A stretch of DNA of 64,000 bases. It comes from Caenorhabditis remanei. Its lineage: Eukaryota > Nematoda > Chromadorea > Rhabditida > Rhabditidae. The notes beneath the pieces were generated by a model. The model was not told the origin of the DNA and made no database searches. It was given only the letters and a program-made list of their open reading frames with translations. The stretch is from positions 5,561,717 to 5,625,716 of the forward strand of contig NC_071330.1 in the NCBI RefSeq assembly GCF_010183535.1. Direction: 5' to 3'. Shown here in pieces: positions 48,001 through 59,700 of this stretch; position 1 is the stretch's first letter, and each line of letters begins with the position of its first letter. The position numbers and the translations under genes are program-made.

Positions 48001-49025
48001 GGATCATCAAAGATATTGAAGAGTTGGATCGAAATGGAATGACTGCATTAATGATTGTTGCATGTAAAGAAGGAGATGATCAGCTGATTTCAATGGCAAA
48101 ATTGTTGCTTATTCACGGAGCGAAAATTGATTCGGATGGAGCAGGGCGAAAGGATTCGGAGATTTACAGGGGAAGAACTGCACTCCATTATGCAGCACTT
48201 ATTGGAAATCTTCCGATGGTTGAGTTTCTTGTTAATGAAAATGCGAATAAAGACAAGCAGGATGAAGAAGGACGTACTCCGATTATGTTGGCTGCAAAAG
48301 AAGGGCACAGAGATACTGTAGCATATCTGATACAACGAGGAGCAAGTGTGGAGGTTGTTGATGCATTGGTAAGTTATCATTCAAAACAGTGAATTTTCAA
48401 AAGAAAATATCGAAACGTTTTTCCAAAATGTTCATCACGTGAATCTAGTGATCCTTTTAAAGTACAAAATTACAGGACCATACAGCCCGTCAACTTGCTC
48501 GTGCCAACCATCACCACGACGTCGTCGAACTATTCGATAACGTTCATCTTCAACCTCAACCGCACCTAGATTTCTTCAATGGAATAGACATTCATCATCA
48601 ACAAATCCATTCGCAACCAGCCACTTCAACTCGAAAGAATGCGCGTCCCGCTTATCAAAAATCTGCCAAAAAAGCAGCGGGACGAACCAAGAAAGAAGCA
48701 GTCAGTTCTTCTCGAGATTCGACTCATTTGACACCACCACCGTCCGATGGATCCACGTCATCACCGTCTCCACAACACTTTATGACGGCGACAACCCACA
48801 CAACACCGACGAGTTTACATTATATGAGTCCTGAATATCAATTTGATTATAGTTCGGAAGCTGTAAGTTTTGAACAAAATCACTGTTTTTAGTATTCAAT
48901 CTTTTTGTTTTCAGTTCCATCCACAATGCAGTGCACTTCCGAATAATGGAATGGGATACACTGCGTCTCCAATGCTGAATGAACCAATGATGCGACACGC
49001 GGAACCAGCTCATCATTATTATTAA
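39043..49025 (+). CDS. lin-12: LIN-12, Notch-family receptor
   Basis: Ten exons in phase: 39043-39197, 40909-41024, 42563-42619, 43909-44099, 44857-45976, 46027-46159, 46216-46341, 46391-48368, 48476-48862 and 48915-49025; 1457 residues (C. elegans about 1429). Signal peptide [20 protein letters not shown]; about 13 EGF-like repeats, most in exon 5; three LNR modules ([39 protein letters not shown]); membrane span near [22 protein letters not shown] motif TWTPPM; ankyrin repeats ([41 protein letters not shown]); Pro/Ser/Thr tail ([18 protein letters not shown]). In C. elegans it decides anchor cell/ventral uterine and vulval fates through LAG-1. Introns 1 to 4 are long (1.7, 1.5, 1.3 and 0.76 kb) and intron 1 carries LAG-1-type motifs. 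The 3' end converges on gst-1. Confidence 0.96.
39848..40421. promoter_or_regulatory. Cluster of four LAG-1/CSL-type motifs in lin-12 intron 1
   Basis: RTGGGAA matches: 39848-39854 (reverse), 39958-39964 (forward), 40232-40238 (reverse) and 40415-40421 (forward), four in 574 bp. Random expectation for both strands is about one per 4 kb at equal base composition. Intron 2 has further matches at 41152-41158 and 41919-41925. Confidence 0.5.
43768..43787 (+). repeat. CA-dinucleotide microsatellite in lin-12 intron 3
   Basis: About nine CA units. Confidence 0.85.
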
Positions 49026-49171
49026 TTTTCTAGAATGTTATTTTTTGTCACGGGTCTCACGCCTTCCTTTGTGCCTATTGAGGCGTTCCCTACTTCTCCG
49101 CCATTTTCTTTTCCTTATTAGATTTTAGTACTTTATCTGGGTTTACGGGTATTTTTTTTCGTTTTTATTGA

Positions 49172-49211
49172 AATAAATGTCCTTAAATAATTTTCAAAGC
49201 AATAATTTATT
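49172..49211. terminator. Converging poly(A) signals of lin-12 and gst-1
   Basis: AATAAA on + at 49172-49177 serves lin-12; TTTATT at 49206-49211 is AATAAA on - for gst-1. The signals are about 30 bp apart, so the two cleavage sites should abut or overlap near 49190. Confidence 0.75.
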
Positions 49212-49275
49212 TGATCACAAGCTGTAAAATATGAATTCAAGAGAATGAAAAACTGAGAGAAAGCTAAGGAGAAAC

Positions 49276-50040
49276 CTATTGCTTTCCGTTTCCGTTGACT
49301 GGTGGGTTGATTGCGGCTCTCTTGTTGAGATAAGCCTTGATGTTCGGGCGCTCGGCGAATCTCTCATGGAACTTCTTGAGAACTGGAGTTCCATCGAGAG
49401 CGGTTGGTGAGAGAATGAGATGAATATCGAGTTCCTCGAAAAGAACATAATCGGCATAGCTTTCCTTGTCACCAGCAACGTAGTGCTCTCCATTCTTGTA
49501 GGTACGGAAGAGCTTCTCAAGACGGGCGAGTTCCCCTGGAAGAGTATCCTTGATGTAGGCGTCCTTGCCGTTCTCGTAGTTTCCGTAGATCATCTGAGCG
49601 TACTTGTTGTGCAAATCACGGATTCCTTCGAAGAACATATCGACGAAGGTTGTCTCTGTCTCGTTTGTTCCGTTGAGTCCTGAACAGAATGTTGAATACA
49701 TTGATGTTTGATTGAAAATATGCCCGTGTTATCAGAAAAACAACTATAATTCTCACGAGACTGCACTCACCATGGACACGGGCGAGATGACGGAGAATGG
49801 CCCCAGATTGAACGAGCTCCTCGTCTCCTGACAAAAGACATGGGACTTGTCCGAAGATCTGAAATAGAAAAGAATGAGGAAATCATCGATAAAACAAATT
49901 TTTACCATCTTTGGCTTGATCTCAGCCCATTGGTCGCGGCTGATACGGTGGTCCTCAAAGGCGACTTGTTTGTCGACCAAAAGAAGCCGGATGGGCTCGG
50001 CAAGTCCGCGGATATCGAAGTAGGAGAGTTTCAATGCCAT
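49276..50040 (-). CDS. gst-1: Glutathione S-transferase, Pi-like (GST-1)
   Basis: Three exons, 50040-49906, 49858-49771 and 49679-49276, encode 208 residues, the normal cytosolic GST length. N-terminal thioredoxin-like fold starts MALKLSYFDIRGLAEPIRLL, with the catalytic Tyr of Y-F-D-I-R-G-L-A-E; glutathione-site segment GQVPCLLSGDEELVQSGAIL contains the cis-Pro after Val; the C-terminal helical domain runs from TETTFVDMFFEG. It conjugates glutathione to electrophiles. Position directly 3' of lin-12 matches gst-1 of C. elegans. The acceptors and donors are standard; no defect seen. Confidence 0.93.
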
Positions 50041-51521
50041 TTCGACGAGTCAAGAGAGTTATCTACCTGTAAAACAAACATATGTAGAACATCAAAACAA
50101 ACTGGTCGATGTTGTTGTGTTCGAAGCGATTGAGATCGGTAAAGGAAAAGAAAGGAAAAAGAGTGTTGAGAACTGGTCGATGGGAGCGCGGCTTTTATAG
50201 TGGAGCGGAGGTTTTAGAGGCGCCAGACGAAACAAACAAGAGAGCAGTGAAAGAAGAGAGACAAGGCAACGTGGATGCAACGATGCTGACAAAACTTCAG
50301 ACAAAAATGATGACAATTGATTAGTTTTGAGATCAAAATGAGGATAAGTTCAGGAGATCGAACGAATTTCGAAAGGGTCGTCGAAAGAATTTTGGCGCGA
50401 ACGGAAAATAAGAGTGCACTCATTGTTCTTACAAAATTAATGTTTTGATGACAAACTTTGCATTAAGAAAAACAGAATGTTTGGGAGAAAGACAATTCGG
50501 AAATTACTCTATGTTTCAAACAACAAAAAATCCTGAGTAAACCGTGTTAGTTTCGACTGCAACTTTCTTCACAAGTTGGAATGACATCATAAAAGCTGAC
50601 AAAAAAATGACAAAAAGTTCAATTTCAGAAGAAAAAAAAACGGAAAAGGCAATTCTGAGAACTCGTGGCGCCTTGAAAATTGAAGTGCCTCATTTTCCCG
50701 CTGATCAATAGAGCACGCTTGCATTTTCTAGATTTTTCTGGAAAAGTTTTTTTTTAAATTCCAGACCTGGTTCCACGAGTTTTTTTTGAGAATCTGTTAT
50801 TTAAAAAATGACGAATAAGTCTGTAATGTTCCATCTTTTTCGTATAAAGTATGCATTATTCATCCAGTTTGTTTTTTTCTTTTCCATATTTCATTCACCG
50901 GCATATTTTATCATTTGTTTGCTTTTAAAAACGTGTTTAGATTGCTTTCTCGATTCTTCTTTTTTCAAACAAAACAAAAAAGAAGGAGTGATGGACGATC
51001 GATATTGCAAATCTTTGCAACCTGCGAATCGTTCCAATTCTGCAATCATATTCGTAACTTTCCCTTCTTCCAAATTGATCTGTTTCGGAAGAAACGGAGA
51101 CGCTTTCCTTCCCGACTACCACGGAAACTTCTCGGCTGTTTCGGTCGAATAGTGCTTGCAGTGTGTGTCACCATCTGCGTCTCTTCCCTCATCGCATTGT
51201 CTCCTCCACGTGGTCGATTGGTTTGTTGCGCGAACCTTCTAGAACAATTCATTGACTTCCCGAAGACCTCGTTTCTCATAGAAAACAGTGTCACCCCGCC
51301 TCATATTAGTTATTTCTGCCAGAAATTTGCAATTCTTATTGACATTTTCGATACGTTAGACCTGTCTTTCATTGTTTCCGCGTTGTTGTCTTTATCTCCG
51401 TTTCAATTTTCATTTTTTTTCGCATCATTTCGTCTCTTTTCTCGTCGTTTTACACTCTGCGTTTTGCATTGAAAAATGAAAACGCAAAAATGTTACCAAT
51501 CATATGTTTCATTTTACAGAA
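50041..51521. other. Divergent upstream region of gst-1 and the acidic orphan gene
   Basis: No convincing gene. A 185-codon open frame ending at 51472 on + is rich in Phe, Leu, Ser and Arg in pyrimidine-rich DNA and has no domain or conserved look; I treat it as leader or promoter DNA. An ATTTTACAG acceptor ends at 51519, just before the next start. Confidence 0.5.
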
Positions 51522-53866
51522 ATGACGCAACTCACCAACTTCAACGCTCCATTTTCAAACCAAAACTCGAATTTTCACCAGTTTTACAATTTCGACTCAC
51601 ATCAACACCAACCGCTAGAAGGAATGCACTATTTTGTGCGAGAGCCGAACGGAAAACGTCCGTTCCCGACTGAATTCGAATTGGTAAGTACCTATAAATA
51701 ATTGTTCAGGTGAAGAGAGATTGACTAACCTTTAAAAAAGCCAGCAGGAAACAAAATAGTGTTAATCAAAATGGTTATTGTTCTGATTGGGGGTACAGAT
51801 TCAGCGGTTTTCAAGCGAAAAGTTTTAGAAAATTGTTATAATGGCCAGAGGTCAGAGTGCAAAGAAGTTTTCCACGTAGCCATGAGCTGGAATAACACAA
51901 TTTGTGCGCCCGTGGCTTTCTGCGAAAAACGTTGAATTTGCTCACCTTGTGAGTCGTCGAACTACATATAGGCTCCTATAATTTCAACTTCCCCATTTTG
52001 AAAACTTTATAATTTAAAAATCGCAAGTCTACAACGACGAGTTAGCGTGGAATATAAAAATATTCAAGTCTTTCGGTCTAAATAGGGAAGGAAATAGGCG
52101 GGAGTGAAGCCCCTAAACATTTAAACATCACGTGTTGATTCATGGACTCCTAACCGATTTAGTTTGCATGGTTGAACGGGGGAAACAGATGGTCATTCCG
52201 GGAAAAAGTAGAGCGTTTTCTTGCAAAATTCTTCTCATCTGCGTGTTTGACCCGTGCCCTGTTTGAAAGTTGGCGCCCTTTTTTTGGCGGCCGCCCACGT
52301 TTCAAATAAACCTGATAGTCATTCAGTCTCATTTCTTTCTTTTCCCTCATTTAAAACTTTTGATCCACCTTCATAATCGACAAAGAAACATGTGAGATAA
52401 TTGGATTTGTTGAACGAGAGTCGATAGAAAAGCAAAACATGCGCGCTCCTCTAGCCTCACAAGTACCTGTTTGGTTCATGGCGGTAAACATTTTGTTCGC
52501 TCAACTCGCTTTCAATCGATTTTTCATCGAGCGAAAAAAACAAAATGCTTTTCGCTGTTTCAGTGATAAGCTCTCTTTTTAATACCATCCGATTTTAGTT
52601 TTGTCTTCGTTTCACTTCTTCCACCTCTATACCTTCTCTCTTATCAAATATTTGCTCTTCATTCCTACCCTCCTCTTATTTTCGCTAATTTGGCCATCGT
52701 TCTGTTCTCTTTTAGTCTCTCGCGCGTTCTAATCATCAGTCATTCATTAGTTTCGTTGACTGTTTTCATGGAATGAATTGTCGTGAAATGCGACGTCGCC
52801 GGTGCGGTTCACCGAAGTGTCTGCGCCCTCCCGTTTCCGCTTTGACTCTCGACGCCCGGGTGTGTCGCCCCATGCAGTCAACCCGTCTCGCCCCTTGTCC
52901 CTCGCTCTCTCTTCGTTCCTTCTCGCTTCTAAGCAGATTACCTCGTTACTTTCTACCTCTTACCAGTCAGAACATTGATCAACTGTTTTGAAAAAATTAG
53001 AAAAATAATAATAGTCCCAGCGAACATGTGCCGTGCTTAAATGACCAAATGTTTGCAATGTAATTCGAATTTTTGTTATTTTAGGACATGGAATATGTGC
53101 CGAGAACGAAGCGACGATTCGATAAAATAAGCGCGTGTCTGGAGAACTTCTCGATTTCCAATGACAAGCCGTCGCCCATCAATCTGTATGTTTACCGCAA
53201 ATTTACCTAGTTCAACCATTGTTTTCAACATTTTCAGTGAATCATCTTCTGATGAAGAGATGGATGAGGTGTATGCTGATCCGGAAATCGAAGAGATACC
53301 CGAATCGACGACAACTCCTCTGATTGTTGAACCTGATGATGAACCAGCTGTCGCCAAGAAGATTCGACTAGATGGATCACTTCAAAGATATTTGGAAAAA
53401 TGCAAACAGGATCCAATGACATTCCTTCCAAAGTAAGTTTAGCTTCACACATGTTATCCAGTTTTACACATTCATAGCGTACATTGTTTCTTATTCCAGA
53501 CAAGAACAGCTAAAAGGAAACGAAGTGGCCGTCTGGCAGCCCGCTATACTGGTTTCACCAAAAAATGATTTCAACATGGCCGGACGAATTCAAGAAATTG
53601 ATGATGATGAAGAGGAACGATTAAACGAGGAAATCAAATCTCGAATTATCGAGAACGAGGGGATGGTTGACGAGGACGCCCGCGGTAACGAAACAACGGG
53701 TATCGTTGAGCTGAGCTCTGGCTCTGATCACAGCGATATTGGCTCATCGTGGAGCTCTCCGGTGCCATCTCCAACTGGCTCTTCTTACATTGTTGAACTT
53801 GATGACTCTCCAAACAGCCTGACGAACGGAAGTGTTACCGACGAAGAAATGATGGAGTTCGACTGA
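51522..53866 (+). CDS. Acidic protein of unknown function
   Basis: Four exons, 51522-51683, 53085-53185, 53238-53432 and 53500-53866, encode 274 residues; phases agree across a 1.4-kb first intron. The N-terminus is Asn/Phe/Gln-rich and low in complexity. Then come a basic segment PRTKRRFDKISACLENFSIS, an acidic Ser stretch (SSSDEEMDEVY), a motif RLDGSLQRYLEKCKQDPMTF, and an acidic tail (IDDDEEERLNEEI; SSGSDHSDIGSSWSSPVPSP). No signal peptide or membrane span, so it is probably nuclear or cytosolic. The FSISNDKP segment faintly recalls the HCFC1R1 group, but I would not name it on that. Gene order matches an uncharacterised gene between gst-1 and ikke-1 in C. elegans. An in-frame ATG at 51504 lies before the acceptor. 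Confidence 0.8.
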
Positions 53867-54469
53867 TCTCATTGTATAAATATGTACGGGTTTTGTATCC
53901 CTAGCAATAATATTGTTGATTTGTATTGTTCTTATTAATTCTACAAACTGTAGATTCTTCCATATGTCTTTCCATGTTTTTTCCTGTTCATAAACTAATA
54001 TTTCTGTTTCGTTTTATTTCTTTTTTGTTATTCAGCAAATGTGTCAATCACTTTACTCTCTCTTTGTGAACGCTATTTCGAAATACTGATTGCCCAGTTT
54101 TACAATGTGAACCACGTAAACTTTTTGATCAGTGTCTGAACTCGACAGCTGGCGGAGGAAGAGTGATAGTGTCTTTAGAAATACTAATTTTCTCTAAAAA
54201 TGGTCGTGTGTTTTCTTTATTCTTTCAAATTTATAAAAGTGAGAATAGTGGGAAGACCAAATAAAATGAATCACCCAATTTACTTTAGGGTGTGGTTCTT
54301 CCACTTTTGTCGGAATTGAACTTTAGAATTGTGGAGAGAAAACATGAGGCAAATATTGCTGCGAGGCATTTCAGCATTCTTCATTCTTCCGAGGGTAAAC
54401 GATGTAGCAACAAGTGGAATGATTGTTTCAGATCTATAATTTCATTTTAATAATGCAAAATGGCGACAA
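53867..54469. other. Intergenic DNA
   Basis: 3' UTR of the preceding gene and AT-rich spacer; nothing further seen before the palindromic repeat. Confidence 0.6.
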
Positions 54470-54790
54470 GACCCCACAAATCAAGGAGAAACGTGGTGCG
54501 GGAAACACGAATCGGGGAGAAACGAATCGGGGAAATACCATTCGGGGAAATACAATTCGGGGAGAAAGGGGCGGGGTCGCGAAAAAACTGTGCCGCAGTT
54601 GCAAAAAAGCTTTTTTACAGTAGTTTTAACAGGAAAAATTACCATGGGCAAATTTTTTCGCAATTGCCGCACAGTTTTTCGCGACTCCGCCCTTTTCTCC
54701 CCGAATTGTATTTCCCCGAATGGTATTTCCCCGATTTGTTTCTCCCCGATTCGTGTTTCCCACACCACGTTTCTCCCCGAATTGTGGGGC
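54470..54790. repeat. Large palindromic fold-back element
   Basis: The left arm (GACCCCACAA..GGAGAAACGTGGTG..GGGAAACACGAATCGGGG..) and the right arm are near-perfect reverse complements over about 130-140 bp each, around a loop near 54600-54660. Inside each arm a 14-17-bp word with ATTCGGGGA or AATCGGGGA repeats four to five times in tandem. Its end lies 48 bp before the start of the BTB gene. No coding capacity despite open frames on both strands, which arise from the repeat structure. Confidence 0.85.
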
Positions 54791-54837
54791 CTCGGTTTAT
54801 TCGAAGAAATTGTAAAGTTAAATTTCAGCTCTGAAAA

Positions 54838-55930
54838 ATGACAAGTGATGAGAAAAACTTTGTGTATAAACAAGTGTTTACCGGATTCCCACTTCGAGAA
54901 CTTCAGTCTTATTGTGGAAAGAAAGAGAATCATTTCAGTTTTCCATGGTAATGCAAAATCAAACCGTTCTTAGTTTTCGATCCTAATTTCAGGAGAGTCT
55001 ACTTGTACACAGGCCAAGGATTGGTGTATACTCAACTTCAATGTCTGAAATTCGCTGGAAACGAAGACTGGTTCGTAGACGCTCACGTTCAAGTATACGT
55101 GTTCGGAAAATCAGGAGAGGAGCTAGCGAGCAGAAAAGTTGTTCACTTTTCAAAATCATCGAACGATTTGGAAATCTGGAGAAGTCGAGTTAATCCAAAT
55201 ATCAGTGATTTCCTTTTGGTAGACAACAAGTTGACGCTGGAAATCCACGTTCAAATCAAGAACATGTCGGGAGCAAAAGAAAAATTGAAGAGCTTTGATG
55301 AATCGATGAAAGATTTTTCGGATATCGTGCTCGTTGTTGATAATGAGAGATTTTATGTGAACAAAATGGTAAACAATATTGTAATTTTTACCACGAGAAA
55401 CAAGAAAATTTCAGTATCTCGCCTCTCATTCGGCCTACTTCAAGAAGCTATTCATAGACAATCCAGTTGGTTCCGTCCAATCCGAAATTCTTGTGACGGA
55501 TATGAATAGAAACGATTTTCAGAATTATCTGGAATTGATTCATGGAGATTCAGCGGCAATCGATGGTAAAGTTCTTTTTAAAACAAGTTTTAATAAATAA
55601 TGAAACTCGCAGATGACACTGTTGATGGAATACTCCAGTTAGCTGATATTCTGGACTCAAAAGTCGCCACAAAGAACTGCGTGGATTTTCTTTTGAACAA
55701 GTCGAAAAAACTGTTGAGACACAAGTTTGATTTGGCCGTTGATTACAAGTTGGATGCGCTCAAGGTTTGTCTGGTTATCCGAATAAATTGAAAAGAATTT
55801 CTTTTAGGAAAAATGCATCACTGGCATGATATCTTTCGATGATATCCGTTCTGTTGTTCCAAAAACGTCGAAACATGTGGAAGACTCGGTTTGGAAAGAG
55901 TTGCTTATGAAGGCTCTTTCTATGCATTAA
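54838..55930 (+). CDS. MATH/BTB-type domain protein
   Basis: Five exons, 54838-54947, 54993-55368, 55415-55565, 55613-55764 and 55808-55930, encode 303 residues. The N-terminal half has MATH-like features (FPWRVYLYTGQGLVYTQLQC; W-R start of a strand-rich domain). The BTB domain begins around residue 160 with SMKDFSDIVLVVDNERFYVN, then KMYLASHSAYFKKLF and the typical NYLELIHG, ILQLADILDSKVATKNCVDF and LAVDYKLDALKEKCI. Related nematode BATH/BTB proteins serve as CUL-3 substrate adaptors; that role is inferred. I do not recall a BTB gene at this place in C. elegans, so it may be lineage-specific, and the fold-back repeat next to it fits local rearrangement. The frame is intact. Confidence 0.85.
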
Positions 55931-56798
55931 TTTTTTAATTTGAATGTTTTTTTGCTAATTTGTTAACATTATATTGTTCTTTTTTTGTTAACCGTGCTCC
56001 ATTCTCACTCGAGGAGACAGTACACTTGCACAGTCTGCGTCTTCTTTCTTCTCACTGTCTCTTCTTTCAAAAAACATCACAAATGTTTGTCACCAAATAC
56101 TGCTTTTAATCAGCATATGACTTAATTTGATATTTATTGAATGTTCATTTCACATGTTCTCGTTGATAATTGAAGAAACAATCGACTCCTTTCAATTTCA
56201 AAACCAAAAAACTGCGTATCCTTCACAAGTGACAATCACTTACTTTTCTCTTTTTCTCTTTTTGCTTCCTCGTAGTAAACATTCGACCTCCCAACATTTC
56301 GAAATAGTGATTGCTAAGTTTTACATTGAGAACCTGCAAACTTTTGTGTCTGCGTCTCAAAATGGCAGCTGACCGAGAGAGAAAATATCAATTGTCTCAC
56401 CAGAAAGTAAACGCGTTTCTTTCTTTTTTTGGTTTGTAAATCCTTTTTCTTCATTTAAAACTACTAGAGTAGAACCTGCGTTAAATAGTTTCATGAAATA
56501 TCACTCTCATCACATGACTTATTGATTTATCGAATAGAAAACATTTCTTGCTCATCCCTTCTTCTTATCTTTGGAGAACAACCCTTCTCCTTTCCTCAAG
56601 TTTACTTGTTTATTACGAAGGCAATTCTTTCGAAATCAATTTTTTCAATCAATTTTTCTACCCGAATGAGAAAATTTCCTCATCGTTAAACGTACGAATT
56701 TTATTCTTCACTTCTCAAAATGTCGATAATTATTTATAACTCAGTTTTCATCATTTATGTTATTAAAACCGTGAAAGATACAAGTGGCAACTTTCAGG
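55931..56798. other. Spacer upstream of ikke-1
   Basis: T-rich DNA with no gene seen. An acceptor CTTTCAG ends at 56797, one base before the kinase ATG, a likely trans-splice site. Confidence 0.55.
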
Positions 56799-59700
56799 AT
56801 GACCTCCTCTTCCTCTATTCCATCCCCTCCGAAAACCTATCCAATAATCCGACTAGATGGAGAAAAGTACACATTATTCAATGACAAATCGATCGGAAAA
56901 GGAGCATATTCCGAAGTGTACGAGGGACGCACTGAATCGGGTCGTTTAGTTGCTGTTAAAACTGCATGCAAAAAGATAGAAATTCAAGCGATTCGCGGAG
57001 AAATTGAAATACTTCGTCAGCTGAAAGGCGCTCAAAATATAGTACAGTATATCGGAAGTACTCAAACAATAATGGCACCTGGATCGGTTACCCAAGAGAC
57101 TATTTCTTTTGCGATGGAGTTTGCGAGAAGCAGTTTAGAAGCTGAAATGAGAAGACCCGAGAATCATAAAGGGCTCGCTGCAAATGTCTTTGTTGACTTA
57201 GTCGTGGATTGTGGTAAGTTAATTATTTAAATCTTGTCACAATTTACAAACTAACAACTGAAATTTTCCAGCGATGGCACTATCGGCTCTTCACGAACAC
57301 AACATTGCTCATCGGGACATCAAACACATGAACATCCTTCTGTTCCCTGGTACACCGACACGTGGCAGACGATCTAATCACTTGTTTAAACTGTGTGATA
57401 TGGGGTGCAGTAAAGCTCTTCTGGAAAATACGTCACACGAGATGAGAACTCTTGTCGGAACTCCCAACTTACTGGTGAGTGAAAAAATAAGGCTGATGTA
57501 GCAACAAGCTAGTTTCAAACATTAAAAACCTGAATTGATAAACAAATTTTCAAACGTATATTAGGAGAAATAATGAATCGAAAAAATTTCTGTAAAAAGT
57601 ATCCAAATACTCTTTTTCGATTCGACTTATAATCGAAATTAGAAAAAATATTCAATATTTTAAATTTTTGTGAATACTGAAACCCGGGTTAATTTTACGC
57701 ATACATCTTTTTACTGATGAACATGATGAGTGATGTTTCGTGCTTCTTTTTTGCTCAAAAAAACAGAAAATCCAGGAAAACTGATTTGATGACAAACTCG
57801 ATTTCCTTAAATGAACATTCTTATTTTCAGCATCCGTTCCTCGCCAAAGAGATGGTAGATCCACGTATGGACCGTAATCAACATGACTGGAAGACGAAAT
57901 CTGCTTACACACCAGAACAATGTGACTTGTGGTCTCTTGGATGTACTCTATATTTCTGTGCGACTGGAAAATTCCCATTTGAACACGAGAGAAATAATAA
58001 GAAATTGTACCATGATGCCGTGGTTGCTCTCACTCAAAACGAGAGAGCAATTGCAATGACACCTGTAATAAAAGGAAGAGACGCAGGAAGGCGAGAGATT
58101 CTGTACGAATTTGAGCCTGTCACTGAACTTCCATCGAAATTCACAAGATATCCGAAATGGCTTGTGTGCACTGTGACGTGTCTTCTTCGCAACTTTTTCC
58201 ATAAACCATCAATCGATTACTATTCGAAAGTAGCCAATGCAATGCGATCATCGAAACAAAAAACATTTGTATCGGTAGATCAGATGTGCATTGTAGAGCA
58301 TACAGACATGTCAAAAGTACTCGAATTGGGAGATAGTCTACCGAGTATTTCAAGTTGTCTTGGATACCCTGATGGCACTGATCTACTTCTTCTATCAAAC
58401 ACATCATCTAAGTTTGTGGATTCCAAACAAAGAAGTGTGGATAGTCTTCAGGATGATGTTTATCTGGTTGTTCCGAAGAGAAATGAAGTTGATTTGAGGA
58501 AGATTTTGGCCAGAAATATCGAATACCACGAGTTTGATGATATGACTGATAGGAAATTGGCAGAAGTTCGAGCCAAAAAGTGCTACGACGGATTGAGCAT
58601 GCTGAAGGAAACAGACGAGTATCGGGATCTTTTTGATCGAGTTTCCACAATTTTATCGACGCAGTTCACATTGGTAAGAGCCCTTGTTATTGGAGAAATT
58701 TTTTTTGTTTTGTTTTTCATATCAGAGCAATTTGGGAAAGTTTTTTTTCAGCTGGTTGAGGAATTGAGTCAATTCGAACGTGTTCAAACAACATCTCGCT
58801 TCGCGGTCTACGTTGATATGGCATCTGTTCCCATAATGTTATTCGATGGTGCCAATCAGGATACCAAGACGATTTCCGAGCATTGTATTCAACAAGCAAG
58901 ACAAGCGAGAGAAGAACTCGAGAGACACGCAAAAGTTGCAATGAATATCGAATCGATGGCTAAACAATTGGCGAAAGATTCGCGAAACCTTCAATTGAAT
59001 GATATTGATTTACCTGGAATGAGGGAAGAGATTGAATCATATTTCTTCTATGATAAAAGAACGATTATTTCAACTCGAGTGTATTCTCAACAACTCGTGG
59101 AGCAGTGTTACAAACGACGAAATCATATAATGGAACAGATTTTCAAGTCTCCAGATAAGATTCAGAAGTGTAAACTGAAACAAGCAATGGATTTGGCTGC
59201 ATCCCTCAGTCAACTTCGTTTCGATTACCAGAGACTTCAAAATACAATTTCTGAATGCGTTGATCTTCTGGAGAAACCTTTCCAAGAGATGAAGGAAGTG
59301 GTGAATAGATGTCTTCAAGAACAAGGATATTCAAGAGATTCCATGCAAAAGTCCATGCATTTCTTGGCTCCAGAATTCCGTGAGAATCAGGCTCGAATGA
59401 AGAAAACGACTCGATCATGCAAAAAGTTGATAAATGAATTGAATCAAGAGATTGAGCAACTTGGATTCATCCGAATGGGTGACACATTGGTCAAAACGGA
59501 ACAACGGATGGGAAAGGACGAAGAAAAAGAAGAAGAGAAGACATTAAAGAAGTCAGAAGAGACGCAGGAAGTAAGTAAAGTGTTTAGATGATGCGATTAT
59601 TTTGATAAGCTCTTTCCTTCTTCATTCTAAATATAATCGGATTTTCATTAATTCGTTTTTTGACGTTTTCAAAAGAAACCTTTCCGTGTCTTCATTTTCA

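Noticed and set aside
50915..51472. 185-codon open frame upstream of the acidic orphan gene
   Set aside because: Composition (Phe, Leu, Ser, Arg) follows the pyrimidine-rich DNA; no domain, and it ends just before a trans-splice acceptor, so it is more likely leader or promoter sequence.
54481..54933. 150-codon frame on the minus strand across the palindrome
   Set aside because: It is built from the tandem words of the fold-back arms (repeated GEIPFGEIQFGEK) and has a mirror frame on the other strand.
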